Shown here: positions 44,280 through 52,675 of the stretch, piece by piece
Layout: each line of letters starts with the position of its first letter
Position numbering within the stretch: the first letter of the stretch is position 1
The notes under the pieces: generated by a model
The model's input: only the letters and a program-made list of their open reading frames with translations
Databases searched by the model: none
Told to the model about the DNA's origin: nothing
Position numbers and translations under genes: made by a program
Assembly (NCBI GenBank): GCA_030065615.1
Contig: JASJDR010000014.1
Coordinates: 1-64,000, forward strand
DNA: 64,000 bases
Origin: Xenococcus sp. MO_188.B8
GTDB lineage: Bacteria; Cyanobacteriota; Cyanobacteriia; Cyanobacteriales; Xenococcaceae
Reading direction: 5' to 3'

Positions 44280-45146
44280 ATGACGATTACTACAAATCGA
44301 GCTGAAGCAGTACATAAATACTTTATAGAAACTCCAAAAAAACCTGAAATACCAGATTATTCAAAGCATCAAAGGGGGATGGTTCTTGGAGGTGTATTGA
44401 TTGCTATTGGTTTAATCCTATTACTTACAGGGGAACCTATTGCTATACTCTTAGGCGTCGCAGGAATATACTTTGGATTCAGACCTTTAAAAAAAGGGTT
44501 TTCCGAATACTCAAAGACCAAAAAAAATTATGAAAAAAATTACACAAATTACAAGAAAGAGTACGACAAAGCAGAGCCAAAGCCATCTGATTACCAGATG
44601 GATAAGTGGATGGACGATGACATAGAAAAAATTAAGGAGGAAGCCTTAAAGAGATTAGATTTAAAAATTGATGACCTTTCTGCCGAAATTCTCATTATAG
44701 GAGGTCCCGCCACAGAAATAGAAGAAATAAAATATAAGAGGGGAAAGGATGGATTAATTAGATATTCACATTTCGATATTGTGATCCTTTTATTAACTGA
44801 ATACCACGTAGCAGCTTATCACTGTACCTACAGTAGGGAAAGAGAAAAAACATTAAATTATTTGACTTCAGAGTTTCCTTACAAAGAAATTACCAATCTT
44901 GAAACACAAACACAAGAATATAAATTACCAGCTAATTTATTTGATGATGTTGATGATGATAAAGAGGTTCCGATTACATCCCACGAATTTACTCTAGCTA
45001 CAAGTGGTGCAAATATTATTACAGTTGCATACGACTTCACACCAGGTAAAGATTTTTCAGCTGAACTGAAAAAAATTGGAGAAGAGCAGACAATTAGAGC
45101 ATTACGGAAACAGCTACAGAATTACAAACAGAAGCATGAAAGATAA
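44280..45146 (+). CDS. two-TM membrane protein, third gene of the amyloid-motif group
   Basis: The 288-residue protein has a soluble N-terminal 30 residues and two membrane helices in hairpin (about 34-50 and 53-68, separated by GEP). A long charged coiled segment follows (YEKNYTNYKKEYDKAEPKPS). The C-terminal domain is alpha/beta (AEILIIGGPATEIEEI, FDIVILLLTEYHVAAYHCTY, ITVAYDFTPGKDFSAEL). I do not recognise the C-terminal domain. It lies 23 bp after the TPR gene, so the three genes form one unit. A membrane target or partner for the helical protein is a possible role, unproven. Confidence 0.6.
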   Translation: MTITTNRAEAVHKYFIETPKKPEIPDYSKHQRGMVLGGVLIAIGLILLLTGEPIAILLGVAGIYFGFRPLKKGFSEYSKTKKNYEKNYTNYKKEYDKAEPKPSDYQMDKWMDDDIEKIKEEALKRLDLKIDDLSAEILIIGGPATEIEEIKYKRGKDGLIRYSHFDIVILLLTEYHVAAYHCTYSREREKTLNYLTSEFPYKEITNLETQTQEYKLPANLFDDVDDDKEVPITSHEFTLATSGANIITVAYDFTPGKDFSAELKKIGEEQTIRALRKQLQNYKQKHER

Positions 45147-45202
45147 AACAAAGTATTTCATATATTGCATTTGAGGTAAAGGGAATAGACAAATCAAGAG
45201 AC

Positions 45203-45326
45203 TGATACTGTTGGCGAAAGCAATCTTTGCTGAAATTATTAGTACTACAATAACGAAAAATCCTAACTTCAGCCTTCAACAATACTTTGTGTAAGATTAT
45301 CTGTAGCACATTCGCCAACAGTATCA
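45203..45326. mobile_element. 124-bp MITE with 16-bp terminal repeats and GAGAC duplication
   Basis: The ends TGATACTGTTGGCGAA (45203-45218) and TTCGCCAACAGTATCA (45311-45326) are exact inverted repeats. GAGAC occurs immediately outside both ends (45198-45202 and 45327-45331), consistent with a 5-bp target duplication. It has no coding capacity. An apparent 98-codon minus-strand frame across it is not considered a gene. Confidence 0.85.
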
Positions 45327-45477
45327 GAGACTTGTTGTGAATTAAGCTAAAAAAGTGGCTAAAACCCTTGTCAATCAAAGCATTCAGCAATTTTTATGCG
45401 CGAATATTTGTAAACTTTCTTCAGTACGTAAAGTCCCAGTACTGAGTCATCACTATTATTATTCATTATGTCAATAG

Positions 45478-45696
45478 TCAATAATATTCATCTTCATCAT
45501 ATTCATAATATTCATCGTATTCACTATCATAGTCATATACATAATATTGATTAGGTTCCTCGTATATGTAAAATTCATCATCACTGACTCTTCCATCATC
45601 ATCATTATCATTGTCTACTAGGCTGGGGACAATGTTAATAAATGCAACCACAACACCGCCGATTGCTGCTATAAGAGCGACAATGATTTCAGTCAT
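45478..45696 (-). CDS. small membrane protein with acidic Tyr/Asp-rich tail
   Basis: The 72-residue protein has one N-terminal membrane helix (TEIIVALIAAIGGVVVAFINIV). The tail is strongly acidic: DNDNDDDGRVSDDEF resembles a calcium-binding loop, and the end is a Tyr/Asp/Glu repeat (residues 49-72). The tail DNA is a GAT/TAT-rich, nearly microsatellite sequence, which weakens confidence in its full length. The function is unknown. It may be transcribed after the gene at 46198. Confidence 0.45.
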   Translation of the reverse strand: MTEIIVALIAAIGGVVVAFINIVPSLVDNDNDDDGRVSDDEFYIYEEPNQYYVYDYDSEYDEYYEYDEDEYY

Positions 45697-45868
45697 ATCT
45701 AATATACTCTCCGTAAATAACAGAGGCTTTGAAATTAGAGTTTATATGATAGGAATTACGCATCAAAAGGAATTGAAGAGTTCAAGCCTTCTGATTTCTT
45801 TATAATTAGATCTAAAACTCTTTCTTCTCTTTACTTATTAGTTTAAATACGTAACTCCTAATTCATTG

Positions 45869-46198
45869 TTAGAATATACCCAATACACGTTTTCTTCTGG
45901 ATATTTCTTCAATTGCTATTTGATATGTGCTATATCCTCTTGCACATTCAATTACTATTTCAAATGGCCCTGTCCAATTAGTTTCAATACTACAGTAAGC
46001 ACGGCTGTCGATATCAACATCCATATCGATGAGATTTCCATTTTCATCAAAAACTCCTAGATCAAAGTCTACGCCTGGTTCATGAGCCTGAACGAAAATG
46101 TTGTATACTCTCTGACCTGTTAGTATTATTTCCCAACTGTCAGATTCACCTGGTCCTAGTGGACCTAAAATTGGGGAAGTTAAGATTGTTGATGGCAT
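45869..46198 (-). CDS. small PPC-like beta-sandwich protein
   Basis: I chose ATG 46198 (MPSTILTSPIL), because GGAGG lies at the optimal distance; an upstream in-frame ATG touches that site. The 109 residues read like a single bacterial pre-peptidase C-terminal (PPC) type beta-sandwich: LGPGESDSWEIIL, RVYNIFVQAHEPGVDFDLGVFDENGNLID, FEIVIECARGYSTYQIAIEE. There is no clear signal peptide, so location is uncertain. PPC domains usually accompany secreted proteases; here it stands alone. Confidence 0.6.
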   Translation of the reverse strand: MPSTILTSPILGPLGPGESDSWEIILTGQRVYNIFVQAHEPGVDFDLGVFDENGNLIDMDVDIDSRAYCSIETNWTGPFEIVIECARGYSTYQIAIEEISRRKRVLGIF

Positions 46199-46207
46199 GA
46201 TATACAT

Positions 46208-46773
46208 CCTCCTTTATACACTTCCACCTTAATGATACTAACGGAGAATTATTCTTATATTAAGTTTATTAATTGTTTGAAACTAAAAATTAAGAGTCTT
46301 AAAATGAAATTTCATGATGTCTTTGACTGTAAAGAATATTTCAGATTAACCAAAGAGATGAAAGAACAATTAAGCATTGCTGCGGCCAATATAAGGAATG
46401 GCAAAAGCTGAATTTATCCGTGAAGCGAAAGAAAACTTCGAAAAGATACTCCGTTATTTGATTTCTGTGAGTTATAAAGGTGAAATTAACCATTTTGACC
46501 CCCAATATCCAGAATCTTTCTGGATATTTCTTTGTACTTAATTTTTTCAAGGTACTCTAAATTCGATCTTGAATGATCAATTTAGTCATATTTCTTATGA
46601 TTAACTAAACTTATATTTTATCCGGTTTTATTACCGATAACTCCGCAACTAGGTATTTGAAAATACCAGAGAATAAGGGGTGTAGCAAAAGTTAAAATTT
46701 TGCTTGGTTCTTATTGAGAATAATTTAAGTAACTCAATACCTTCGACAAAAAAAGACCAGAAAACGTACCCCT
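46208..46773. other. gap of about 565 bp with no convincing gene
   Basis: The segment is AT-rich. Short plus-strand frames (for example 46399-46545, starting MAKAEFIREAKENFEKIL) have no ribosome-binding site or recognisable family. It ends at the left terminus of the IS4 element. Confidence 0.4.
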
Positions 46774-46774
46774 A

Positions 46775-48233
46775 GTCAAGAGCTTTTGAGCAGGAGAGAG
46801 TAATTTTTCCTAGTTTTGGAGTTTATTCAGGTGAAATACCAGTAACAGGAACCGAGTGAATCGCTCCGAGGTTAGCCACCTGATTCAAGATGCGAGAGAT
46901 TAAAATAGGCTCTGGTTTTTGCGGAAGTAATTTAATGACCTCGTCAACATATTTGAAGGCTCGATAGCAAGCCTTCAAGTCCAGGATACTGAACTGTGGG
47001 TGCTGTTCTTGTCGAAAATCCCGTAAGAGCCGACGAGAGAGATTGACCATAAAGAAAGCTAGATTTACAGCATTGGTTACAGCCGTTTGAGAGATATTCA
47101 TAAAATCCTCCAAGCCCCAGAATTGTTTAGCATCACGGAAATCAAATTCAATTTGGAACCTCAAGGAGTAGAGATCTAGAAGCTGATTATAAGTAAGTTC
47201 TAAGTCACTGGAGAATAAGATGACATGACCTTGTTGTTGGGTTTTGAGGTGGGTTTTGAGTACAATGACGACATTGAGGGGTTGGGCAAACTCCTTGTGG
47301 AGCACTTGTACCTGATAGTAGTCTATGCGCCAATCTTCTTCAGTGGTGGTATGGCAGAGGAATTGTTGTGGCATCTTACGGGGGTTGAGTTTATCACCAT
47401 ACTTGCGCCGAGAGTTCGTCCCCTGATAGGGCAAGTATAAAGCACTGTCATAACGCAACTTGCTTACTAAGTGTAACCCTAGCTGACGGGTCATTTGCAC
47501 CGCATTGTTGTGACCAAACTTGCCATCGAGCAGCAAATATTCGAGAGGAATCGTTCCCCCCATTGTACTCAGCAAAGCCGACAGCATACCTCGGATGTGC
47601 AGCAGTTCACGGGAAAGGTTTACCTGAGTTTTATCCTTGTTCTTGGAGCCTTTGGGACGACCTCGCTTGCCCTTAGTACCAGATGAAGAGGGAGGGGGAG
47701 CCGCTTTAGCTTCTGATACAGGTCGAATTACCTGTTCGATCCGCAGAGGATAGGATTGTCTTTGTTCCAGACCCACCAGGGATAGAGCAAAGAATGCTAA
47801 TCCTTTCACGGGACGCTGCGCTAAACTGGAAAAAAACCAATCTACCCCATAGGTCTTATGGCCTGATTTGGTTGTGACTACTTCATCTCCTGCGCGCCGC
47901 GAAGCGGATCTCTTCGAGATCGCGTACTTTTCTTGAGGACAAAAGCAATGGGTGCGAAAGAAGATCCACATCAGCGTCGGCCAGTTCTTGGGGCTGGAGA
48001 AAAATCTCTGAATGGTTCGATAGCTCCCTCCTTTTCCCCCCAGCGGGATATCCCCAGCATTGTTACTCGGCCACTCATCGCTAACATCGCTTGGATTATA
48101 CAACCGAGGTGCTTCAGGCTGGTGTTGTTGAGTTCAAAGGTCAGGCAGGTTAGGAGTGTTAGAATTTCTGGCATGGGCTTTAGAGGAACTTTGTTTAGGA
48201 GTAAACCTAGTTTCCTACAAAAGCCCTCTTGAC
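46775..48233. mobile_element. IS4-family insertion sequence
   Basis: Imperfect terminal inverted repeats bracket the transposase gene. The left end reads GTCAAGAGCTTTTGAGCAGG (from 46775) and the complement of the right end reads GTCAAGAGGGCTTTTGTAGG (from 48233), matching once a two-base gap is allowed. The length is about 1.46 kb. I could not identify a clear target duplication. It ends about 240 bp upstream of acsF. Confidence 0.65.
46823..48174 (-). pseudogene. IS4-family transposase, frameshifted and carrying an inserted repeat
   Basis: The N-terminus starts at ATG 48174 (MPEILTLLTCLTF) and changes frame in a run of six C and four T on the plus strand (48032-48041). The second frame then continues KGGSYRTIQRFFSS to the end. 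DDE residues are visible: Asp in AGDEVVT, Asp in LLLDGKFG, and the IS4 Y-x2-R-x3-E-x6-K signature in YSLRFQIEFDFRDAK. Just before the first Asp, ten codons (AISKRSASRR, 47894-47923) are a dispersed palindromic repeat inserted in frame. The frameshift is a -1 slip or a lost base, so activity is doubtful. Confidence 0.8.
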
Positions 48234-48474
48234 TTCACACCAAAATTTGGCTCCTCATTTGGCGAAGGTATTGTAACTGAGAATAAATCCCTCATTACTG
48301 CGAAAAATACATAAGTAGCAACAATGGATTTCCAGCCATCTATTTAACTATCTTTCAATACATTAACAAGTTAACCAGCAGACATTTTTTATTACGAATT
48401 GATAACAATAAATCCAAAGTTGTTCACTTGTGATTATTATCTTATATAGCCAATTAGTTATATGGGTATTGAAT

Positions 48475-49530
48475 ATGGTCGCTACTGCATCTCAACCTAA
48501 CCTTAAAACCTCCACAGAAGAAACCTTACTCTCACCTCGCTTTTACACTACAGACTTTGATGCTGTAGCCAATATGGATATTTCTGACCAAGAAGAAGAG
48601 CTGAAGGCAATGATTGCGGAAATGAAGACAGATTATAACCGCCATCATTTTGTCCGGGATGAAGAATTTAAACAATCTTGGGATCACATTGATGAAAAAA
48701 CTCGCCGCGTATTTATCGATTTTCTGGAACGCTCTTGTACTTCCGAGTTTTCTGGTTTTCTCCTGTTTAAAGAATTATCCCGTAAACTCAAAGGTCGGAA
48801 CCCAATTTTGGCAGAAATATTTCACTTAATGGCGCGAGATGAAGCTCGTCATGCAGGTTTTCTCAATAAAGCGATGAGCGACTTTAATATATCTCTGGAT
48901 TTAGGATATTTAACCAAACATCGCACCTATACATTCTTTAAACCAGAATGGGTGATTTATGCTGTCTATCTTTCGGAGAAAATTGGTTACTGGCGTTATA
49001 TTTTGATGTATCGTCACTTGGAAAGAAATCCGGAATATCAATTCTATCCCCTCTTTCGGATGTTTGAAAGTTGGTGTCAGGATGAAAACCGTCACGGTGA
49101 TATTTTTAAGGCTTTATTGCGATCGCAACCTGCAATGTGGAATAACTGGAAAGCCAGATTATGGGCACGTTTCTTCCTCCTATCTGTCTTTGCTACCCAT
49201 ACTTTAACCGTCCACGAACGAGCTAATTTTTATGCATCTGTGGGTTTAGATGCTCAAGAATATGACCGCGAAGTGATTCGTAAAACTAATGAAACTTCAG
49301 CTAGAGCCTTTCCTGTGACTCTCAATGTCGAGCATCCCGAGTTTTTTCAACGGTTAGAACGTTGTTCAGAGCGGAATGAAGAGTTAAAGGCGATCGCAGA
49401 AAGTAAGGCTCCAAAAATAGTCAAGTTTTTCCGTAAGTTACCTTTAATTACTGGTATCTTTTGGGATTTATTAGTTCTGTATTTGATTAAACCAATTGAT
49501 GCTGAGTCTCTACGGGGTACTGTTCGTTAA
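48475..49530 (+). CDS. acsF: Mg-protoporphyrin IX monomethyl ester oxidative cyclase
   Basis: The aerobic cyclase forms the isocyclic E ring of chlorophyll using O2 and a diiron centre. The iron-binding helices are plain: ARDEARHAGF and CQDENRHGDIF (two E-x2-H motifs), with EFSGFLLFKEL before them. I chose ATG 48475 (MVATASQPN, 351 residues); the frame is open to a GTG at 48430 but the family starts near here. Cyanobacteria often have two copies, one for low oxygen, and position near ho and hemF suggests such a role. A damaged IS4 element lies just upstream. Confidence 0.95.
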   Translation: MVATASQPNLKTSTEETLLSPRFYTTDFDAVANMDISDQEEELKAMIAEMKTDYNRHHFVRDEEFKQSWDHIDEKTRRVFIDFLERSCTSEFSGFLLFKELSRKLKGRNPILAEIFHLMARDEARHAGFLNKAMSDFNISLDLGYLTKHRTYTFFKPEWVIYAVYLSEKIGYWRYILMYRHLERNPEYQFYPLFRMFESWCQDENRHGDIFKALLRSQPAMWNNWKARLWARFFLLSVFATHTLTVHERANFYASVGLDAQEYDREVIRKTNETSARAFPVTLNVEHPEFFQRLERCSERNEELKAIAESKAPKIVKFFRKLPLITGIFWDLLVLYLIKPIDAESLRGTVR

Positions 49531-49609
49531 ATTCTAAAAGTATAAGTTGATATTCAATCAAGCTTTTTCTAGAATCAGCGCGATCGCAAAAAAGCTTGAT
49601 TTACCCAAG

Positions 49610-50242
49610 CTATAACTTAGCATAAACATCCACATCAGCCTTCTTCAAAGCTGGACGTTCACTTAACTTAGTAATATATGCTTTAACTGGACTCTCTTCT
49701 GTCAGCATTCCTAATTTTAATGCCCATAACAATACTCCTCCCGTCACTATATCCGCAGCAGTAAAACGATTTTCCACTAAATAATCATTATCTTGAAGCA
49801 ATTCATTGAGTGGTTGGCATACCCGACTAAACCATTGTTTTGCCTCTTCTAGGGAAACTTTAGTTTGGGTTGTTTTTGGTAATAATTTTTCTGGCAAGTT
49901 TGGCAACACATTAAACATGTATTGTTCCACTGGAGCTTCTAGAGTAAGAGAAGCATAAAATAACCATTGATAATAATAAGCTCTTGCTAGAGAATTGATT
50001 GCTGGAGCAAAGCCTTTTTCAAGATATTTATCCGCAAGATAAGCACAAATTGCTGCTGACTCAAAAATAGTTGCCTTCTCATCAACCAAAACAGGAACTT
50101 TTCCGTGAGGATGCAGCTTACGATACTCTGGTTGACGGGACATTTCCATTGAGACGGTAATCAATTCGTAATCAATACCCATTTCCTCTAACAGCCATCG
50201 TGGGCGGACTGCTCTTGTGGTAGGAATATAGTAGAGTTTCAT
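49610..50242 (-). CDS. glutathione S-transferase family protein
   Basis: The 210-residue protein has the thioredoxin-like N-domain (MKLYYIPTTRAVRPRWLLEE, HGKVPVLVDEKATIFESAAI with the cis-Pro and ES glutathione contact). The all-helical C-domain contains RFTAADIVTGGVLLWAL. There is no catalytic Cys in the first loop, so a Ser/Tyr-type or non-catalytic class is likely. It shares a strand with, and starts 17 bp after, the pentapeptide-repeat gene. Confidence 0.9.
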   Translation of the reverse strand: MKLYYIPTTRAVRPRWLLEEMGIDYELITVSMEMSRQPEYRKLHPHGKVPVLVDEKATIFESAAICAYLADKYLEKGFAPAINSLARAYYYQWLFYASLTLEAPVEQYMFNVLPNLPEKLLPKTTQTKVSLEEAKQWFSRVCQPLNELLQDNDYLVENRFTAADIVTGGVLLWALKLGMLTEESPVKAYITKLSERPALKKADVDVYAKL

Positions 50243-50259
50243 CTTAATAATCCATTATT

Positions 50260-50979
50260 TTAAGAATCTTCGTAAAGAATACCATCAGGCATAATTGCCT
50301 CTTTAAGATCGGCATCAGTCAATACTGTTCCTGTGAGATCTGCTCCGGTTAAATCTACCTTGTGCAAGATAGCACCAGTAAGATTGGCATAACTTAAATC
50401 TGCGCCTCGGAGACTAACTTCTGTTAAATCCGTAGCTAAGGCTGTTTTTCCTCTACCTACGCTCAAATTAGCGCGACATAGTCTAGCTCCATCTAATTTC
50501 GCTTGATATAACAGAGCCATACTCAAATTTGCGTAGCTAAGATCGGCATGACTCAAATCTACTTGACTGAGATTAGTACGATAATCGGAAGCTGGGCGTA
50601 AATCCACTTCAATCATTAAGGCGTGACAAAGTTTAGCACCGCTGAAATTTGCACCCTCTAAAATAGCTTTAATCAGATTAGCTCTCTCTAAATTAGCTTG
50701 AGTTAAGATTGCCCCACTCAGATCGGCTTCTCGTAATACGGCTTGAGATAAATCTGCTTGAGTTAAGTCTGTTCCCCAAAGTATTGACTCACTTAAATCC
50801 GCTGATCTCAAACAAGCATGACTAAAATTACTTCTACCAAGTCGTGCTTGTCTTAAATCTGCTGAGGTTAAGTCAACATTACTGAGACTCACTTTGATTA
50901 ATTTAGCTTCTTGCAGGTTAAGCAGAGGAAAACTTCGTTCCCCTGCGGCATATCTTGTCAATATTGTTTCTGTTCCCAT
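50260..50979 (-). CDS. pentapeptide repeat protein
   Basis: Residues from about 35 to 230 are built of A(D/N)LxX pentapeptide repeats (LTSADLRQARLGRSNFSHAC, LSGAILTQANLERANLIKAI), giving a right-handed quadrilateral beta-helix. An interruption near residues 125-150 (LMIEVDLRPASDYRTN) divides the coil. The N-terminal cap (ETILTRYAAGERSF) is typical of cyanobacterial members. There is no signal peptide or effector domain, and the function is not known. It lies upstream of the GST gene, probably in one transcript. Confidence 0.9.
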   Translation of the reverse strand: MGTETILTRYAAGERSFPLLNLQEAKLIKVSLSNVDLTSADLRQARLGRSNFSHACLRSADLSESILWGTDLTQADLSQAVLREADLSGAILTQANLERANLIKAILEGANFSGAKLCHALMIEVDLRPASDYRTNLSQVDLSHADLSYANLSMALLYQAKLDGARLCRANLSVGRGKTALATDLTEVSLRGADLSYANLTGAILHKVDLTGADLTGTVLTDADLKEAIMPDGILYEDS

Positions 50980-51070
50980 TTAAACCTTCAGCAGCATTGA
51001 GACTTTAATTTGATGATAATTTCCAATGTCTGCTTGGTGAAAAAAATTGTTGAAAATGCTAAGTCACCGA

Positions 51071-51292
51071 TTAAAAAACAATGATTTTTAAAGGATTGAT
51101 TTGAATCTTCCAAGGAAAGAAACCATTTTTTAACTCCGCCCATTTGTCTTTAAAAACTTCTGCTTGCAGATGATAATCTTCAGGATGATTTGCTGGTTGG
51201 TTTAATTTGAGATATAAAGTCATGCGGTGTTGGGTTTCGCTAATTGTCGCCAACCAACAAGGAAAAGTATTTGCCCCTTCCTCTGATACCAA
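51071..51292 (-). CDS. uncharacterised 73-residue protein, start uncertain
   Basis: The frame is open from just after a TGA at 51302-51304 and has only a TTG at 51292 as start. The protein reads VSEEGANTFPCWLATISETQHRMTLYLKL (given here in part) followed by a Trp-rich end. It may be a real small gene with a rare start or a fragment of a larger one. Low confidence. Confidence 0.3.
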   Translation of the reverse strand: MVSEEGANTFPCWLATISETQHRMTLYLKLNQPANHPEDYHLQAEVFKDKWAELKNGFFPWKIQINPLKIIVF

Positions 51293-51553
51293 ATCCGCAT
51301 CTCAAAACCCCTTTTTCTTTGTTCCTGATAAAATCCTTCTATCCTCTGTCTTGTCTAATTTTTAAGTGGGGTATCTAAATCGGATTCGGTATTACAACTT
51401 GCTTTCAGAATATGTATGGAATGTTAAGCTAAAAATCCGAAGTTAATTTTGGACGACTTCTAATCGCTTGGGAATGTAACGAGACTTTTTAATAACGCGA
51501 TCGCAAATAATCAAGAGAGCGATCGCTTATAAGTAGCACTAACCTAAAATCAA

Positions 51554-52675
51554 TTAACTTGAATGATATAAATCAATAGCATTCTGGCGTAAAATTGCGA
51601 TCGCAATAGTCTCAGCTTCTGTAGCAGTCAATTCTCCATCGGCGATCGCTTCTTCTAAAACCTCAGCCAAAATCTGTCGTCCCCACTTAGCTGCCAGATA
51701 ATACAATTCGGGAATAAATTTAGCATCGGAAGAATACATTAATTTACTGGTCGGCGATAATTCTAGTAATTGCCGTAAGGTATTGCGCATGCCCGAGAAG
51801 CTTAAATAAGGCACTGCCAACCCAAAATCTAAATATACTTGAGGGTATACAGAAGCCAAATAACCAGCTTCGCGCATGTAGGGATAGGAAGCGTGCAGTA
51901 AGACAAAAGGAACTTGACGATACTGGGGAGATTCTAACAGCGATCGCAGCAACAGGGGATTTGCCAATCGTAAATCAAGATCGGGGTCGCCAAAGCCCGT
52001 ATGGAATTGAACTGGCAGCCGATATTTGGCGGCAATTAATAGTGCTTGTTGGAGGAGAAAATCAATTAAAGGTTTATCTTCCAATCTCAGCGATCGCCCT
52101 TCGGCTAGTTGCTGTTTGAGGTTATTGAAATGCTCCTTAGCCACCTCGGTCGTAACAGTATCGATCTCCAAACCCGTGCGGTAACAAACTATGCTCTTGA
52201 AAGCCACAACTCCTGCGGGGGGCGGGTCAATTTCCTGGAGGAATCGAGAGAGAAAAGTAGCAAAATCCTCAGTTTGCACGATTAATTGTTCAGCTAAAAC
52301 TTCGAGGCGCAAAACTCTCTTAACCGTAACAAATTGTTCGTGCCACGATATCGGGAGAATGTCATCGGGCTGAAATCCATCATCTAAATAAATTGCCTCT
52401 ATCTTGCCTGAATTAAAACAGATTTCACATAATTTCTCTAAGCCCAAATTTTGCCGGCATGTCAAAATTGCCGCTTCTTCTGGCTCACAGTTTAGGAGGG
52501 TTGCTATTGACTTTAAACTACGACGATAAAATAAACTATGACGGGCGTGATAGTTGATTATTTCTGGGTCATAACCCTCAGTAAAAGCAGCAGTATAGGG
52601 ATAATCCACCGCAACTTCAGGTCGCAGAATATTATGTCCGTGGTGATCGATCAGGGGAATATCGGTAAGGTTCAT
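51554..52675 (-). CDS. amidohydrolase-2 family protein, half of a split FluG-like pair
   Basis: Start is ATG 52675, which overlaps the stop of the upstream glutamine-synthetase-like gene by one base (TAATG), giving 373 residues beginning MNLTDIPLIDHHGHNIL. The TIM-barrel metal site is visible in DHHGHN and PVQFHTGFGDPDLDL, then VLLHASYPYMREAGYLA, and MYSSDAKFIPE supplies the late Asp. In fungi and plants FluG/NodGS proteins fuse an N-terminal amidohydrolase to a C-terminal glutamine-synthetase-like domain; here the same two parts are adjacent, coupled genes. The substrate is probably a gamma-glutamyl compound (inference). Confidence 0.88.
   Translation of the reverse strand: MNLTDIPLIDHHGHNILRPEVAVDYPYTAAFTEGYDPEIINYHARHSLFYRRSLKSIATLLNCEPEEAAILTCRQNLGLEKLCEICFNSGKIEAIYLDDGFQPDDILPISWHEQFVTVKRVLRLEVLAEQLIVQTEDFATFLSRFLQEIDPPPAGVVAFKSIVCYRTGLEIDTVTTEVAKEHFNNLKQQLAEGRSLRLEDKPLIDFLLQQALLIAAKYRLPVQFHTGFGDPDLDLRLANPLLLRSLLESPQYRQVPFVLLHASYPYMREAGYLASVYPQVYLDFGLAVPYLSFSGMRNTLRQLLELSPTSKLMYSSDAKFIPELYYLAAKWGRQILAEVLEEAIADGELTATEAETIAIAILRQNAIDLYHSS

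Noticed and set aside
45094-45390. 98-codon minus-strand ORF
   Set aside because: It crosses a complete MITE and overlaps the end of the two-TM gene; no family or start signal.
46341-46550. 69-codon minus-strand ORF and a 48-codon plus-strand ORF in the same place
   Set aside because: Neither has a good ribosome-binding site or recognisable sequence, and both lie in AT-rich intergenic DNA.
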